Assembly: GCF_900104845.1 (NCBI RefSeq)
Contig: NZ_FNSR01000003.1
Span: forward strand, 434,001-498,000
From: Paraburkholderia caballeronis
GTDB lineage: Bacteria > Pseudomonadota > Gammaproteobacteria > Burkholderiales > Burkholderiaceae
Length of the DNA: 64,000 nt
Direction of reading: 5' to 3'
The stretch's first letter is position 1. Every line of letters begins with the position of its first letter. The translations under genes were made by a program, and so were the position numbers. The notes below the pieces were generated by a model. The model was not told the origin of the DNA and searched no databases. It saw only the letters and a list, made by a program, of their open reading frames with translations. Positions 52,542-62,241 of this stretch are shown piece by piece.

Positions 52542-54044
52542 ATGATGGCCGAACGTCTATCGCAAGCCCGGTCCGAAGCAGCGGCCGGCATCGCCGAATC
52601 CGATTTCAACGCGCTGCTGTCGCGCGAGTTCAAGCCGAAGACCGAGCGTGCGCGCGAGGCCGTCGAGAACGCGGTCAAGACGCTCGCGCAGCAGGCGCTG
52701 CTGACGTCGGTCACGGTGTCGGACGATGCGTACAAGAACATCGAGGCGGTCATCGGCGAGATCGACCGCAAGCTGTCCGAGCAGATCAACCTGATCCTGC
52801 ATCACGACGACTTCCAGAAGCTGGAAAGCGCATGGCGCGGCCTGCACCACCTCGTGACGAACACCGAAACGGACGAGAAGCTGAAGATCCGCTTCATGGA
52901 CGTGTCGAAGGACGATCTGCGCCGCACGATGAAGCGTTACAAGGGCATCGCGTGGGACCAGAGCCCGTTCTTCAAGCAGATCTATGAAGAGGAATACGGG
53001 CAGTTGGGCGGCGAGCCGTATGGCTGCCTCGTCGCGGACTATTACTTCGACCACACGCCGCCCGACGTCGATCTGCTCGCGTCGATCGCGAAGGTCGCCG
53101 CCGCGTCGCATTCGCCGTTCATCGCGGGCGCGGCGCCGTCGGTGCTCCAGATGGATTCGTGGCAGGAACTCGCGAATCCGCGCGATCTGACGAAGATTTT
53201 CACGCAGAACCTCGAATACGCGCCGTGGAACTCGCTGCGCGCGTCGGAGGACGCGCGCTACATCGGGCTGGCGATGCCGCGTTTCCTGTCGCGGCTGCCG
53301 TATGGCGTCAAGACGAACCCGGTGGACGAGTTCGACTTCGAGGAAGCGACCGACGGCTCCGATCATCGCCGCTACGTGTGGTCGAACGCCGCGTATGCGA
53401 TGGCGGTGAACATCAACCGCTCGTTCAAGCAATACGGCTGGTGCACGCTGATTCGCGGCGTCGAGAGCGGCGGCGTGGTCGAAAACCTGCCGTGCCACAC
53501 GTTCCCGACCGACGACGGCGGCGTCGACATGAAGTGTCCGACCGAGATCGCGATTTCGGACCGCCGCGAGGCGGAACTCGCGAAGAACGGCTTCATCCCG
53601 CTGATCCACCGGAAGAACACCGACTACGCGGCGTTCATCGGCGCGCAGTCGTTGCAGAAGCCGGCCGAATACTACGACCCGGATGCCACCGCGAATGCGA
53701 ACCTGTCCGCGCGGCTGCCGTATCTGTTCGCGTGCTCGCGCTTCGCGCATTACCTGAAGTGCATCGTCCGCGACAAGATCGGCTCGTTCAAGGAGCGCGA
53801 GGACATGCAGCAGTGGCTCAACGAATGGGTGATGAACTACGTCGACGCGGACCCGGCGAACTCGTCGCAGGAGACGAAGGCGCGCCGGCCGCTCGCGGCG
53901 GCGGAGGTCGTTGTCGAGGACGTCGAGGGCAATCCCGGCTACTACCAGGCGAAATTTTTTCTGCGTCCGCACTTTCAGCTTGAAGGCCTGACGGTGTCGC
54001 TGCGTCTCGTCGCCAAGCTGCCTCTCGTGAAGGAAGCAGCCTGA
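52542..54044 (+). CDS. tssC: T6SS sheath subunit TssC
   Basis: A 500-residue large sheath protein (VipB/TssC). Conserved segments include 'ESAWRGLHHLVTNTETDEKL', 'PYGCLVADYYFDHTPPDVDL', 'FIAGAAPSVLQMDSWQELAN', and 'YAMAVNINRSFKQYGWCTLI'. Full family length. Two adjacent ATGs (52542, 52545) follow GTGGGGA; an earlier ATG at 52521 lacks a ribosome-binding site. Confidence 0.94.
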   Translation: MMAERLSQARSEAAAGIAESDFNALLSREFKPKTERAREAVENAVKTLAQQALLTSVTVSDDAYKNIEAVIGEIDRKLSEQINLILHHDDFQKLESAWRGLHHLVTNTETDEKLKIRFMDVSKDDLRRTMKRYKGIAWDQSPFFKQIYEEEYGQLGGEPYGCLVADYYFDHTPPDVDLLASIAKVAAASHSPFIAGAAPSVLQMDSWQELANPRDLTKIFTQNLEYAPWNSLRASEDARYIGLAMPRFLSRLPYGVKTNPVDEFDFEEATDGSDHRRYVWSNAAYAMAVNINRSFKQYGWCTLIRGVESGGVVENLPCHTFPTDDGGVDMKCPTEIAISDRREAELAKNGFIPLIHRKNTDYAAFIGAQSLQKPAEYYDPDATANANLSARLPYLFACSRFAHYLKCIVRDKIGSFKEREDMQQWLNEWVMNYVDADPANSSQETKARRPLAAAEVVVEDVEGNPGYYQAKFFLRPHFQLEGLTVSLRLVAKLPLVKEAA

Positions 54045-54143
54045 CGGAACGCGCACGCGCGCTCCGCCAGGCGAATGAGCGACGGGCAGGCGCTCACCGA
54101 CTTTTCCTGCCCGAACCAACCACGCACTAAGGAGTAGCTTTTC

Positions 54144-54626
54144 ATGGCGCAAGACATCTTCCTGAAGATCAACGGCATCGACGGCGAATCCGAAGACGCG
54201 AGCCACAAGGACGAGATCGAAGTGTTGAGCTGGTCGTGGAACGTGTCGCAGCAGTCGAGCATGCACGCGGGTTCCGGCGGCGGCGCGGGCCGGGCGACGG
54301 TCGAGGACCTGACCTTCGAACACCTGGTCGACCGCGCGACGCCGAATCTGACGCAGTACTGCCTGACCGGCAAGCATATCGACGAGGCGAAGCTCGTCGT
54401 GCGCAAGGCCGGCGGTAATCCGCTCGAATACATCAAGTTCACGATGAACGACGTGCTGGTGACGTCGGTCAGCCCGTCGGGCGTGAGCGCGAGCGAGCAG
54501 CGTCCGCGTGAGGTCGTGCGCCTGTCGTTCTCGCGGATGAAGCAGGAATACGTGGTGCAAAACGCGCAAGGCGGCAGCGGCGGTGCGATCACCGCGACGT
54601 TCGACATCAAGAAGAACGTCGCCTGA
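54144..54626 (+). CDS. hcp: T6SS inner-tube protein Hcp
   Basis: A 160-residue Hcp1-type protein that stacks as hexameric rings inside the sheath and is itself secreted. It begins 'MAQDIFLKINGIDGESEDAS', with 'IEVLSWSWNVSQQSSMHAG' and 'HIDEAKLVVRKAGGNPLEYI' as expected. AAGGAG lies upstream of ATG 54144. A long hairpin follows the stop and may hold Hcp expression above that of the downstream genes. Confidence 0.95.
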   Translation: MAQDIFLKINGIDGESEDASHKDEIEVLSWSWNVSQQSSMHAGSGGGAGRATVEDLTFEHLVDRATPNLTQYCLTGKHIDEAKLVVRKAGGNPLEYIKFTMNDVLVTSVSPSGVSASEQRPREVVRLSFSRMKQEYVVQNAQGGSGGAITATFDIKKNVA

Positions 54627-54646
54627 TCTCGCGACCCGGCTCGACG

Positions 54647-54682
54647 GTCGCGACCTTGCCGGCGTTCCGGCGAGGTCGCGAC
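54647..54682 (+). terminator. long hairpin after hcp
   Basis: GTCGCGACCTTGCCGG (54647-54662) pairs with CCGGCGAGGTCGCGAC (54667-54682), a 16-bp stem with one G-U pair and a CGTT loop. No T-run follows. It may stabilise hcp mRNA or attenuate read-through into tssJ. Confidence 0.55.
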
Positions 54683-54816
54683 GATGTTGCGCGTCTTTGT
54701 GCGGACTGGCGCGTGTGTTCGCGTCATTCGCGCGAAGCGGCTTCGTCACGCGGGTCGGCCTCGCGACAGACCCATGCGTATCCGACGATCACGGCTCACA
54801 TCACGGCTCACTTTCG

Positions 54817-55404
54817 ATGGCTCCGACTTTTTCTTTTCTTCGCTTTTTCGCCGGGTCTCGCGGGTTGCGTCGTCTTGTGACCGGCGGCCTGTGCTTCTGG
54901 CTGGCCGCGTGCAGCAGCAGTCCGCCCGCTCCGAAAGAGCAGGCGGCCGATCTGCGGATTCAGGTGATCGCGAGCGAGAACATCAACCCGGACGACAAGG
55001 GGCGTCCCGCGCCGATCATGGTCCGCGTGTACGAACTGAAGTCGGCCACCGCGTTCCGCAGCGCCGACTACTTCACGCTGCAGGACGACGACCGGAAAGC
55101 GACTGGCGACGACGTGCTGGTCGTCGACGAGTTCATCCTGCGTCCCGGCGACACGAAGGAAATCAGCCGCAAGGCGAATGCGTCGACGAACGCGATCGGC
55201 GTGCTCGCCGGTTACCGGAATCTCGGCAAGTCGGTGTGGCGCGACGTCTATCAGCTACGGCAGCCGCAGAAGGCGCCGTGGTATCGGCGGATGTTCACGC
55301 GGGAGCGGAAGGAAACGCTGACGGTCAACGTGGACAAACAGGCCGTTTCGATCTCGGCGCGGCGGGGTGACAAGTGGATATTCCAGACCGGAAGCCGAGG
55401 CTGA
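54817..55404 (+). CDS. tssJ: T6SS outer-membrane lipoprotein TssJ
   Basis: A 195-residue lipoprotein with lipobox L29-A-A-C32, SSS following (outer-membrane sorting). The transthyretin-like domain shows 'ADLRIQVIASENINPDDKGR' and 'VMVRVYELKSATAF'-type strands ('PIMVRVYELKSATAFRSADY'), and 'ISRKANASTNAIGVLAGYRN'. TssJ holds the periplasmic part of TssM. ATG 54817 was chosen to give a normal lipoprotein signal; the upstream part of the frame is not conserved-looking. Confidence 0.88.
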   Translation: MAPTFSFLRFFAGSRGLRRLVTGGLCFWLAACSSSPPAPKEQAADLRIQVIASENINPDDKGRPAPIMVRVYELKSATAFRSADYFTLQDDDRKATGDDVLVVDEFILRPGDTKEISRKANASTNAIGVLAGYRNLGKSVWRDVYQLRQPQKAPWYRRMFTRERKETLTVNVDKQAVSISARRGDKWIFQTGSRG

Positions 55405-55455
55405 CCGGCTGGTTCGATTGACGTGCCGTTTCGGATTCAGGTCGGGCGAATTGCG

Positions 55456-56805
55456 ATGAGCTGGTATAACAAGGTCGTCTGGAGTGAGGGGCTGTTCCTG
55501 CGCCCGCAGCTGTTTCAGCAGCAGGAGCGCTACCTCGAATATTTCGCGCACAAGCGTAGCGCGGTATTGAGCCCGTTTTTCTGGGGCTTCAGCCATTACG
55601 AGATCGACCGCGAATCGCTCGCGTTCGGCAAGCTCGTATTCAAGAGCGGTGCGGGCATCTTCCCTGACGGCACGCCGTTCGACGTGCCCGGCCACACGCC
55701 GCCGCCGCAACCGCTGACGATCGCGCCCGAGCACCAGAACCAGGTGATCTACGTCGCGGTGCCGCTGCGCCTGCCGAATACCGAGGAAACCACGTTTGCC
55801 GAGCGAAACGGGTCGCTGGCCCGCTATCTGTCGTTCGACGACGAGCTGCGCGACAGCAACGCAATCGGCCAGGGGCCGAAGCCGGTGCAACTGGCGAACC
55901 TGCGGCTGCGCCTGTTGCCGGAAAAGGAACTGACGCAGTCGTGGATCGGCGTCGCGCTGACGCGCGTGAAGTCGCTGCACGCGGACGGCGCGGTGTCGCT
56001 GCACACCGACGACCATATTCCGCCCGTCACCGGTTACGGTGCGAATCCGCTGCTGCGCGACTGGACATTGCAGTTGCACGGACTCGCGCGGCTGCGCGCG
56101 GACGCGCTCGCCGCGCGTCTGTCCGGCAGCGACGGCCGGGTCGGCGCGGCGGCCGAGGTTGCCGACTATCTGCTGCTCCAGGTGCTGAACCGTTACGAGC
56201 CGCTGCTCGACCACCTGTGCCAGATCGGCGAGACCGCGCCGGTCGATCTGTATCGCGAGTTCGCGATGCTGGCCGGCGAGCTGTCGACGTTCGTGCGGCC
56301 GCAGACGCGCCGGCCGATCGCCGCGCCCGGCTACGACCACGCGCGGTTGTACGACAGCATCAAGCCGCTCGTCGACGAGATCCATTACCTGCTGAACCAG
56401 GTGCTGATACGCGGCGCGCAGCCGATTCCGCTTACCGAGCAGGCGCACGGCATCCGCACCGCGAGCATGCTGCCGGCCGAACTCGCCGCGTATTCGAGCC
56501 TCGTGCTCGCGGTCGGCGCGCAGATGTCGCCGGAGGTGCTGCAACAGCAGTTCGCCGCGCAGACGAAGATCAGCCAGCCGCAGCGGCTGCCCGAACTGAT
56601 CCGCTCGCACCTGCCCGGCCTCACGATGGTGCCGCTGCCGGTGCCGCCGCGGCAGATTCCGTTCAATTCCGGTTTCATCTATTTCGAGCTGTCGCGCAGC
56701 GGTCCGTTCTGGGAGCAGATTGCGCGGCAGGGCGGCCTCGCGATGCACATCGCCGGCCATTTCCCTGAACTGAAGCTCGAACTGTGGGGCGTGCGCCAGA
56801 AATGA
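55456..56805 (+). CDS. tssK: T6SS baseplate protein TssK
   Basis: A 449-residue baseplate adaptor linking the T6SS wedge to the membrane complex. The start 'MSWYNKVVWSEGLFLRPQLF' followed by QQQERYLE is the family hallmark. 'LDHLCQIGETAPVDLYREFA' and the C-terminal 'SGFIYFELSRSGPFWEQIA' are also typical. ATG 55456 fits the family start; an upstream GTG at 55423 is in frame. Its stop overlaps the tssL start by ATGA. Confidence 0.94.
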   Translation: MSWYNKVVWSEGLFLRPQLFQQQERYLEYFAHKRSAVLSPFFWGFSHYEIDRESLAFGKLVFKSGAGIFPDGTPFDVPGHTPPPQPLTIAPEHQNQVIYVAVPLRLPNTEETTFAERNGSLARYLSFDDELRDSNAIGQGPKPVQLANLRLRLLPEKELTQSWIGVALTRVKSLHADGAVSLHTDDHIPPVTGYGANPLLRDWTLQLHGLARLRADALAARLSGSDGRVGAAAEVADYLLLQVLNRYEPLLDHLCQIGETAPVDLYREFAMLAGELSTFVRPQTRRPIAAPGYDHARLYDSIKPLVDEIHYLLNQVLIRGAQPIPLTEQAHGIRTASMLPAELAAYSSLVLAVGAQMSPEVLQQQFAAQTKISQPQRLPELIRSHLPGLTMVPLPVPPRQIPFNSGFIYFELSRSGPFWEQIARQGGLAMHIAGHFPELKLELWGVRQK

Positions 56806-58127
56806 ACCATTCTCACGGCGACAACGCATTCGATTTTCTATCGGATTCCGATGGGCCGGGCGGCGGCGCCGTCGCCGCGCCGCGCTCGGGGCGCATGCAG
56901 CCGGATTTCAGTTTCGAGCCGGACTCCGAGGGCGGTCCGTTCGATCCGCCGGAAGACATCCAGGCGCGGCTCGCGCGCGTGCTGGCCGCGCAGAATCCGT
57001 TGCAGGAAGCGGCGCAGCCGCTGCTGCGGATGCTGGCCGACATGCCGGCATCGCTCGATTCGCAGGCGGCGGTCGAACGGCTGCGCGCGCTGCTCGTGCG
57101 CGAAGTGGTCGCGTTCCAGAAGCTGTGCGACAAGGCTAATCTGCCGTGGAAACACATGGCCGCGGTCCGCTACTGCCTGTGCACCGCGCTCGACGAAGCG
57201 GCGAACCGCACGCGCTGGGGCGGCGGCGGCATCTGGGCCGCGAAGAGCCTGTTGATCACGTTCGAAGGCGAGGTCGACGGCGGCGAGAAGTTCTTCCTGC
57301 TGATCGGCCGGATGGCGACGGACCCGCAGGCATACGTCGACGTGCTCGAAGTGCTGTACCGCATTCTCGGGCTCGGCTTCGAAGGGCGTTACAGCGTCGT
57401 CGTCGAAGGCCGGCGGCATCTCGAACAGATTCGCCAGCGGCTGCTGACGCTGATCAGCGGCGCGCGCGACCCGGTGCAGCTCGAACTGTCGCCGCACTGG
57501 CGCGGCGTGGCGCCGGGCAAGATGCGACTGCTGAACGGCCTGCCGGTGTGGGCCACTGCGAGCGTCGCGGCGCTGCTCGTGTTCGGGCTGTTCGCCTGGT
57601 ACAAGTATCACCTGCTGTACGACGGCAACGCGCTCGAAGCGCGGATTCTCGCGATCGGCCAGCAGCCGTCCATGCCACCGTCCCCGCCGCCCGTGCGGAA
57701 ACCGCTGCGCCTGTCCGTGCTGCTGAAGGACGAAATCGCGCGCGGGCTCGTCAGCGTCGACGAGGACGATAAACACAGCCACGTGGTGTTCAGCGGCGAC
57801 TACATGTTCGTGCCGGGCGGCAGCAACGTGCGTCCCGAAATCGATCCGGTGCTCGCGCGCGTCGCGCAGGAAGTTGCGCGCGTCGGCGGCAACGTGACGG
57901 TCACTGGTCATTCGGACAACCAGCCGATCCGCACCGCCGAGTTCCCGGACAACCAGGCGCTGTCCGAAAAGCGGGCCGCGTTCGTCGCGCAGGTGCTCGC
58001 GTCGTATGGCACGCCGGCAGCGCGCATCCGTTCGGTCGGCGTCGGCGACAAGCAGCCGCTGGCCGACGACGCGACGGCCGCGGGCCGTTCCCGCAACCGG
58101 CGCGTGGAGATTCTCGTCACGCAATGA
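56802..58127 (+). CDS. tssL: T6SS membrane protein TssL with C-terminal OmpA domain
   Basis: A 441-residue evolved TssL. After a Gly/Pro-rich N-terminal 60 residues comes the DotU domain ('VAFQKLCDKANLPWKHMAAV', 'CLCTALDEAANRTRWGGGGI', 'LLITFEGEVDGGEKFFLLIG', 'ILGLGFEGRYSVVVEGRRHL'). One membrane helix follows at about residues 248-268, then an OmpA/MotB peptidoglycan-binding domain ('VTVTGHSDNQPIRTAEFPDN', 'GVGDKQPLADD', RNRRVEI). It anchors the complex to the cell wall. Translationally coupled to tssK. Confidence 0.94.
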   Translation: MNHSHGDNAFDFLSDSDGPGGGAVAAPRSGRMQPDFSFEPDSEGGPFDPPEDIQARLARVLAAQNPLQEAAQPLLRMLADMPASLDSQAAVERLRALLVREVVAFQKLCDKANLPWKHMAAVRYCLCTALDEAANRTRWGGGGIWAAKSLLITFEGEVDGGEKFFLLIGRMATDPQAYVDVLEVLYRILGLGFEGRYSVVVEGRRHLEQIRQRLLTLISGARDPVQLELSPHWRGVAPGKMRLLNGLPVWATASVAALLVFGLFAWYKYHLLYDGNALEARILAIGQQPSMPPSPPPVRKPLRLSVLLKDEIARGLVSVDEDDKHSHVVFSGDYMFVPGGSNVRPEIDPVLARVAQEVARVGGNVTVTGHSDNQPIRTAEFPDNQALSEKRAAFVAQVLASYGTPAARIRSVGVGDKQPLADDATAAGRSRNRRVEILVTQ

Positions 58128-58155
58128 CGGGCCAAGTCTCGGGAAAAAGCCTCGA

Positions 58156-61100
58156 ATGTCCTATCTGAAACGCTTCTTCAAGTTCGTCTGTTCGCGCCAC
58201 ACGCTCGTGTTCGTCGCGATCGTGCTGGTCGCGGCGGCCGTGTGGTTCATCGGTCCGCTGCTCGCGTTCGGCGACTATCGGCCGTTCGACAGCGTGTCGT
58301 CGCGCGCGATCGTGATCGTCGTGCTGCTCGCGTTGCTGCTGTTCGGGCTGCTCAGGTGGTCGCCGGCGCCGATCGTCGTCGCGATCGTCGGCCTGCTGCT
58401 GTGGCATCTCGGCCCGCTGCTCGCGTTCGGCAGCGTGCGTCCGCTCGCGCCGATGTGGTCGCGCGTGCTGCTGGTGTCGGCGCTCGTCGCGTGTTACGCG
58501 GTGTATGGTCTGTACCGGCTGTGGCACGCGATGCGCAACAACGACGCGCTGCTGCAACGCATCCTCAATCCGTTCGCGAGCCGCGCGACGCCGGAGCAGA
58601 TCGCGCGCGACGAGCTTCGCGTCGTCCAGTCGGCGGTGAGCCGCGCGCTCGACCGGCTGCGGCGGATGCGCAGCGGTTCGTCCGGCTGGCGTCGGCTGTT
58701 CGAGAACCAGCGTTATCTGTACGAACTGCCGTGGTACATGGTGGTCGGTTCGCCGGGCGCGGGCAAGACCACGCTCGTGCTGAACTCGGGCCTCGATTTT
58801 CCCGATGCGGCGCAGATGAACGCGTCGTCGATCCGCGAGCGGGTCGAGACGGCGAATTGCGACTGGTGGTTCACGAACGAAGCGGTCCTGATCGATACGG
58901 CCGGCCGCTACACGGTGCAGGACGGGAGCGGTGCGTCGCCGGGCAGCGACGCCGGCCCGCAGACGAAACCGGACGCCGCGGCCGTCAACGCCGCCGAATG
59001 GCGCGGCTTCCTCGACCTGTTGCGCAAGCGCCGCCCGCGCGCGCCGATCAACGGCGCGCTGCTGGTCGTGTCCGTCGAGGAACTGCTGAACCGCTCGCCG
59101 GCCAGCCGCACGACGCTGGCCGCCGCGATGCGCGCGCGGCTCGGCGAACTGCGTCAGCAACTCGGCGTGCGCTTCCCGGTGTACGTGCTCGTCACGAAGC
59201 TCGACCTGCTGCCGGGCTTCGCCGAGTATTTTCAGTCGTTGACCGGCGAAGGCCGCTCGCAGGTGCTCGGCTTCACACTCGGCTACCGGCAGGACGGCGG
59301 GCAGGACGGCGAGCCGGAAGGCGCGCAGGACTTGCGGCAGCGTTGCGCGGCCGAAACGCGGTTGCTCGAACACCGGCTCGAAGAGGGGATCAACGTCCGC
59401 CTCCAGGAAGAGTACGAAGGCGATCGCCGCAAGAAGCTGTACGCGTTTCCGGGCGAGTTCCGCAGCCTCGCGGCGCAACTGCTCGACATGATCGGACTCG
59501 TGTTCCTCGACTCGCGTTACGACGACACGCAGCTCGGCAGCCTGCTGCGCGGCGTCTATTTCACGAGCGCCGCGCAGACGAACGAAGTGATTCCGGCCGA
59601 TCGCACGACGCTGCTGCAACGGCTGCGGCGCGGACTCGCGGGCATCACCGGCGAAGTCGCGGCAGCGGTCGCGCCGGCGAGCGCCACGGCAAGTGCGGCG
59701 GCGAGCGCGCCGACCGTCTATCGCGGTTATTTCCTGCGCAGCCTGTTCCAGCGCGTGATTCTCGCGGAAGGGCATCTGGTGCGGCCGAATCTGCGCTGGG
59801 AGTTCCGGTTCCGCACGCTGCGCGTGGTCGGGCATCTGCTGTCGGTCGTGGTGGCGGTTTGGCTGATCGGCGCGTTGATCGTCAGCTTCGGCAACAACCG
59901 CGACTACCTCGCGGCGATCGGCAAGAAAACCGATGCGCTCGCGCAGCGGGTCGGCGGCTTCCGCAAGGTCGCGCAGCCGGGTGCGATGGCCGGCGTGCTG
60001 TCCGCGTCGCGCGATCTGCCGCAATATCGCGACCTCGATCTGGACAGTCCGGGCGGCGCGTATCGCTACGGGTTGTACACGGCGCCGCCGGTGGTCGACG
60101 CCTCCGACACGACCTACGCGAACCTGCTGACGCAGATGCTGTTGCCGCAGGTGAGCGGCCGTCTCGAAGCCGTGCTCGAAACGCAGCTGCGGGCCGGCGA
60201 CGCGGACGGCGTGTACCGGACGCTGTCGATCTACCTGATGCTGTACGAGGCCGCGCATTACGACGCAAAGGCGGTCAAGGCATGGGTGCTCGACGACTGG
60301 GAGCACGCCGGCACTGGCGCCGCGATGGGCGACCGCAGCGCGATGGCGCGGCACCTCGATGCGCTGTTCACGGACGGTCGGCGGGTCACGCCGCGCGCGC
60401 CGCTGAATGCCGACCTCGTGCAGCGCGCGCGCGATTTTCTCGATCGCAATCCGGTCGCGGGACGGCTGTATGAACGTGCGGTCGCGGACATGCAGAAGGA
60501 CGCGCCTGACAACATCACGCTGACCCGCGCGGCCGGCCCGCAGGCGGCCGCGGTGTTCGCGCTCGTTGCGGGATCGACGCTGGAGCGCGGCGTGCCGGGC
60601 CTCTACACGTACGACGGTTATCACGACGTGTTCAACCGCCGCCTGCCGGAATTTCTCGCCCAGGCGCAGACGCGCGATGCGTGGGTGATGGGCCGCGACG
60701 ACGCCGGCTCGAAGCTCGCGCGCCAGGCCATCGCGCGCGTACCGGGCGCGGATCGGGACAAACTCGCGGACGAAGTGCGGCGGCAGTATCTGACCGATTA
60801 CGGCAACTACTGGCAGCAGTTCCTCGACGACATCCGTCCGCTGAACGGCAGTCCGGCGGGCGGCATCGCGCTCGACCTGCAGGCGCTGCGCACGTTGTCC
60901 GCGCCGGAGTCGCCGCTCGTGAAGCTTGCGCGGACGGCGGTGCACGAGACCTCGCTGACGCTCGACGACAGCCCCGACGACCCGTCGCTGACCGATGCGG
61001 CCGTCAAGGCGCTCGGCCGGCGCTCGCGGGCCGTGCGCGCGGCGAGCGCGGTTGCCGGCGCGGCCGCGACGATCACGCAGATCGCGCAGCAGAAGCTGGA

Positions 61101-62175
61101 GAAGGAACTGGTCGACAACCGCTTCGCGGCGCTGCGCCAGGTCGTGACCGGCCAGGCGGATACCGGCAGCGGCCCGGCGCTCGCGGGCGGCGCGACGGTC
61201 GGCGGCAGCACGCTGCGGCTCGACGACATCATGGGGCTGCTGAACGAGCAGTATTCGCGGCTGTCGATGGCCGGCAACGTGCTCGCGACGAACGCGATGC
61301 CGCCGCCCGACGACATCGGCGGCCGCTTGCAGATCGAGGCGACGCGGCTGCCCGCGCCGTTCCGCGCGCTGCTGTCGGGCATCGCGTCGCAGTCGATGCA
61401 GAAGGTCGATCAGGGCGTCGGGTCGCTGCTCGCGCTGCAGGTCGATACGAGCGTCGGCGACACGTGCCGTCGCGCGATCGAAGGCCGTTATCCGTTCGCG
61501 GCGGGCACGCGGGAAGTGGACATCGGCGACTTCAACCGCGTGTTCGCGCCGGGCGGCCTGCTCGACGACTTCTTCCAGAAGACGCTCGCGAACCACGTCG
61601 ATACGAGCCTGCGGCCGTGGCGCTACCGTCCGGTCAGTCCCGGCATGCCGACGTTGCAGGGGCCGAGTCTCGAACCGTTCGAGCGCGCGGCGGCGATCCG
61701 CCAGGCGTTTTTCCGCGACGGCGCGCGGATGGATTGGGAGATCGGCATCCGCGTCGCGTCGATGGACCCGGACATCACCGAACTGCTGCTCGACATCGAC
61801 GGCCAGACGATGCGTTACGTGCATGGGCCGGTGAAAGTGTTTCCGGTCGCGTGGCCGGGGCCGCGCGGCGGGTCGATGGCGTCGATCACCGCGAATCCGC
61901 CGATGCGGTCCGATACGTCGACCGCGCTGACCGACGGGCCATGGGCGCTGTTCCGGCTGTTCGACCGGGGCCGCCCGACGCGGACGTCGGCCGGGCGGCC
62001 GGCGATCGACTTCGATTTCGACAACCGGCATGTGGTGCTCGAACTGGCGTCCGGCGGCCAGTCGGGTCCGTATGCGGGCAGTCTGCTGAAGGGGTTCCGC
62101 TGCCCCGGCACGGGCGGCGCGGCAAGAAGCGTGAATGCAGCATCGAGGAGTTCCAGACTCAACGAGAGTTCGTAG
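58156..62175 (+). CDS. tssM: T6SS membrane protein TssM (IcmF)
   Basis: A 1339-residue inner-membrane protein. Two N-terminal helices and a third near residue 100 precede an NTPase domain with an intact Walker A, G198-S-P-G-A-G-K-T ('VGSPGAGKTTLVLNSGLDFP'), and 'WWFTNEAVLIDTAGRY' as Walker B. A later helix (about 560-580) leads to a periplasmic domain of roughly 750 residues that contacts TssJ; the conserved C-terminal part includes 'FNRVFAPGGLLDDFFQKTLA' and 'LDIDGQTMRYVHGPVKVFPV'. The last 25 residues are Ser/Arg-rich and not typical. ATG 58156 gives the normal N-terminus. Confidence 0.94.
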   Translation: MSYLKRFFKFVCSRHTLVFVAIVLVAAAVWFIGPLLAFGDYRPFDSVSSRAIVIVVLLALLLFGLLRWSPAPIVVAIVGLLLWHLGPLLAFGSVRPLAPMWSRVLLVSALVACYAVYGLYRLWHAMRNNDALLQRILNPFASRATPEQIARDELRVVQSAVSRALDRLRRMRSGSSGWRRLFENQRYLYELPWYMVVGSPGAGKTTLVLNSGLDFPDAAQMNASSIRERVETANCDWWFTNEAVLIDTAGRYTVQDGSGASPGSDAGPQTKPDAAAVNAAEWRGFLDLLRKRRPRAPINGALLVVSVEELLNRSPASRTTLAAAMRARLGELRQQLGVRFPVYVLVTKLDLLPGFAEYFQSLTGEGRSQVLGFTLGYRQDGGQDGEPEGAQDLRQRCAAETRLLEHRLEEGINVRLQEEYEGDRRKKLYAFPGEFRSLAAQLLDMIGLVFLDSRYDDTQLGSLLRGVYFTSAAQTNEVIPADRTTLLQRLRRGLAGITGEVAAAVAPASATASAAASAPTVYRGYFLRSLFQRVILAEGHLVRPNLRWEFRFRTLRVVGHLLSVVVAVWLIGALIVSFGNNRDYLAAIGKKTDALAQRVGGFRKVAQPGAMAGVLSASRDLPQYRDLDLDSPGGAYRYGLYTAPPVVDASDTTYANLLTQMLLPQVSGRLEAVLETQLRAGDADGVYRTLSIYLMLYEAAHYDAKAVKAWVLDDWEHAGTGAAMGDRSAMARHLDALFTDGRRVTPRAPLNADLVQRARDFLDRNPVAGRLYERAVADMQKDAPDNITLTRAAGPQAAAVFALVAGSTLERGVPGLYTYDGYHDVFNRRLPEFLAQAQTRDAWVMGRDDAGSKLARQAIARVPGADRDKLADEVRRQYLTDYGNYWQQFLDDIRPLNGSPAGGIALDLQALRTLSAPESPLVKLARTAVHETSLTLDDSPDDPSLTDAAVKALGRRSRAVRAASAVAGAAATITQIAQQKLEKELVDNRFAALRQVVTGQADTGSGPALAGGATVGGSTLRLDDIMGLLNEQYSRLSMAGNVLATNAMPPPDDIGGRLQIEATRLPAPFRALLSGIASQSMQKVDQGVGSLLALQVDTSVGDTCRRAIEGRYPFAAGTREVDIGDFNRVFAPGGLLDDFFQKTLANHVDTSLRPWRYRPVSPGMPTLQGPSLEPFERAAAIRQAFFRDGARMDWEIGIRVASMDPDITELLLDIDGQTMRYVHGPVKVFPVAWPGPRGGSMASITANPPMRSDTSTALTDGPWALFRLFDRGRPTRTSAGRPAIDFDFDNRHVVLELASGGQSGPYAGSLLKGFRCPGTGGAARSVNAASRSSRLNESS

Positions 62176-62241
62176 CGCGTGGGTTCGGCACCGGCACGCG
62201 ATGCCGGCGCGCGCCGCGAACGATCAGGATCGGGGGAAAGC

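Noticed and set aside
58117..62031. A 1304-codon minus-strand open frame
   Set aside because: Mirror of tssM with Arg/His-rich composition and no domain; the plus strand encodes an intact TssM.
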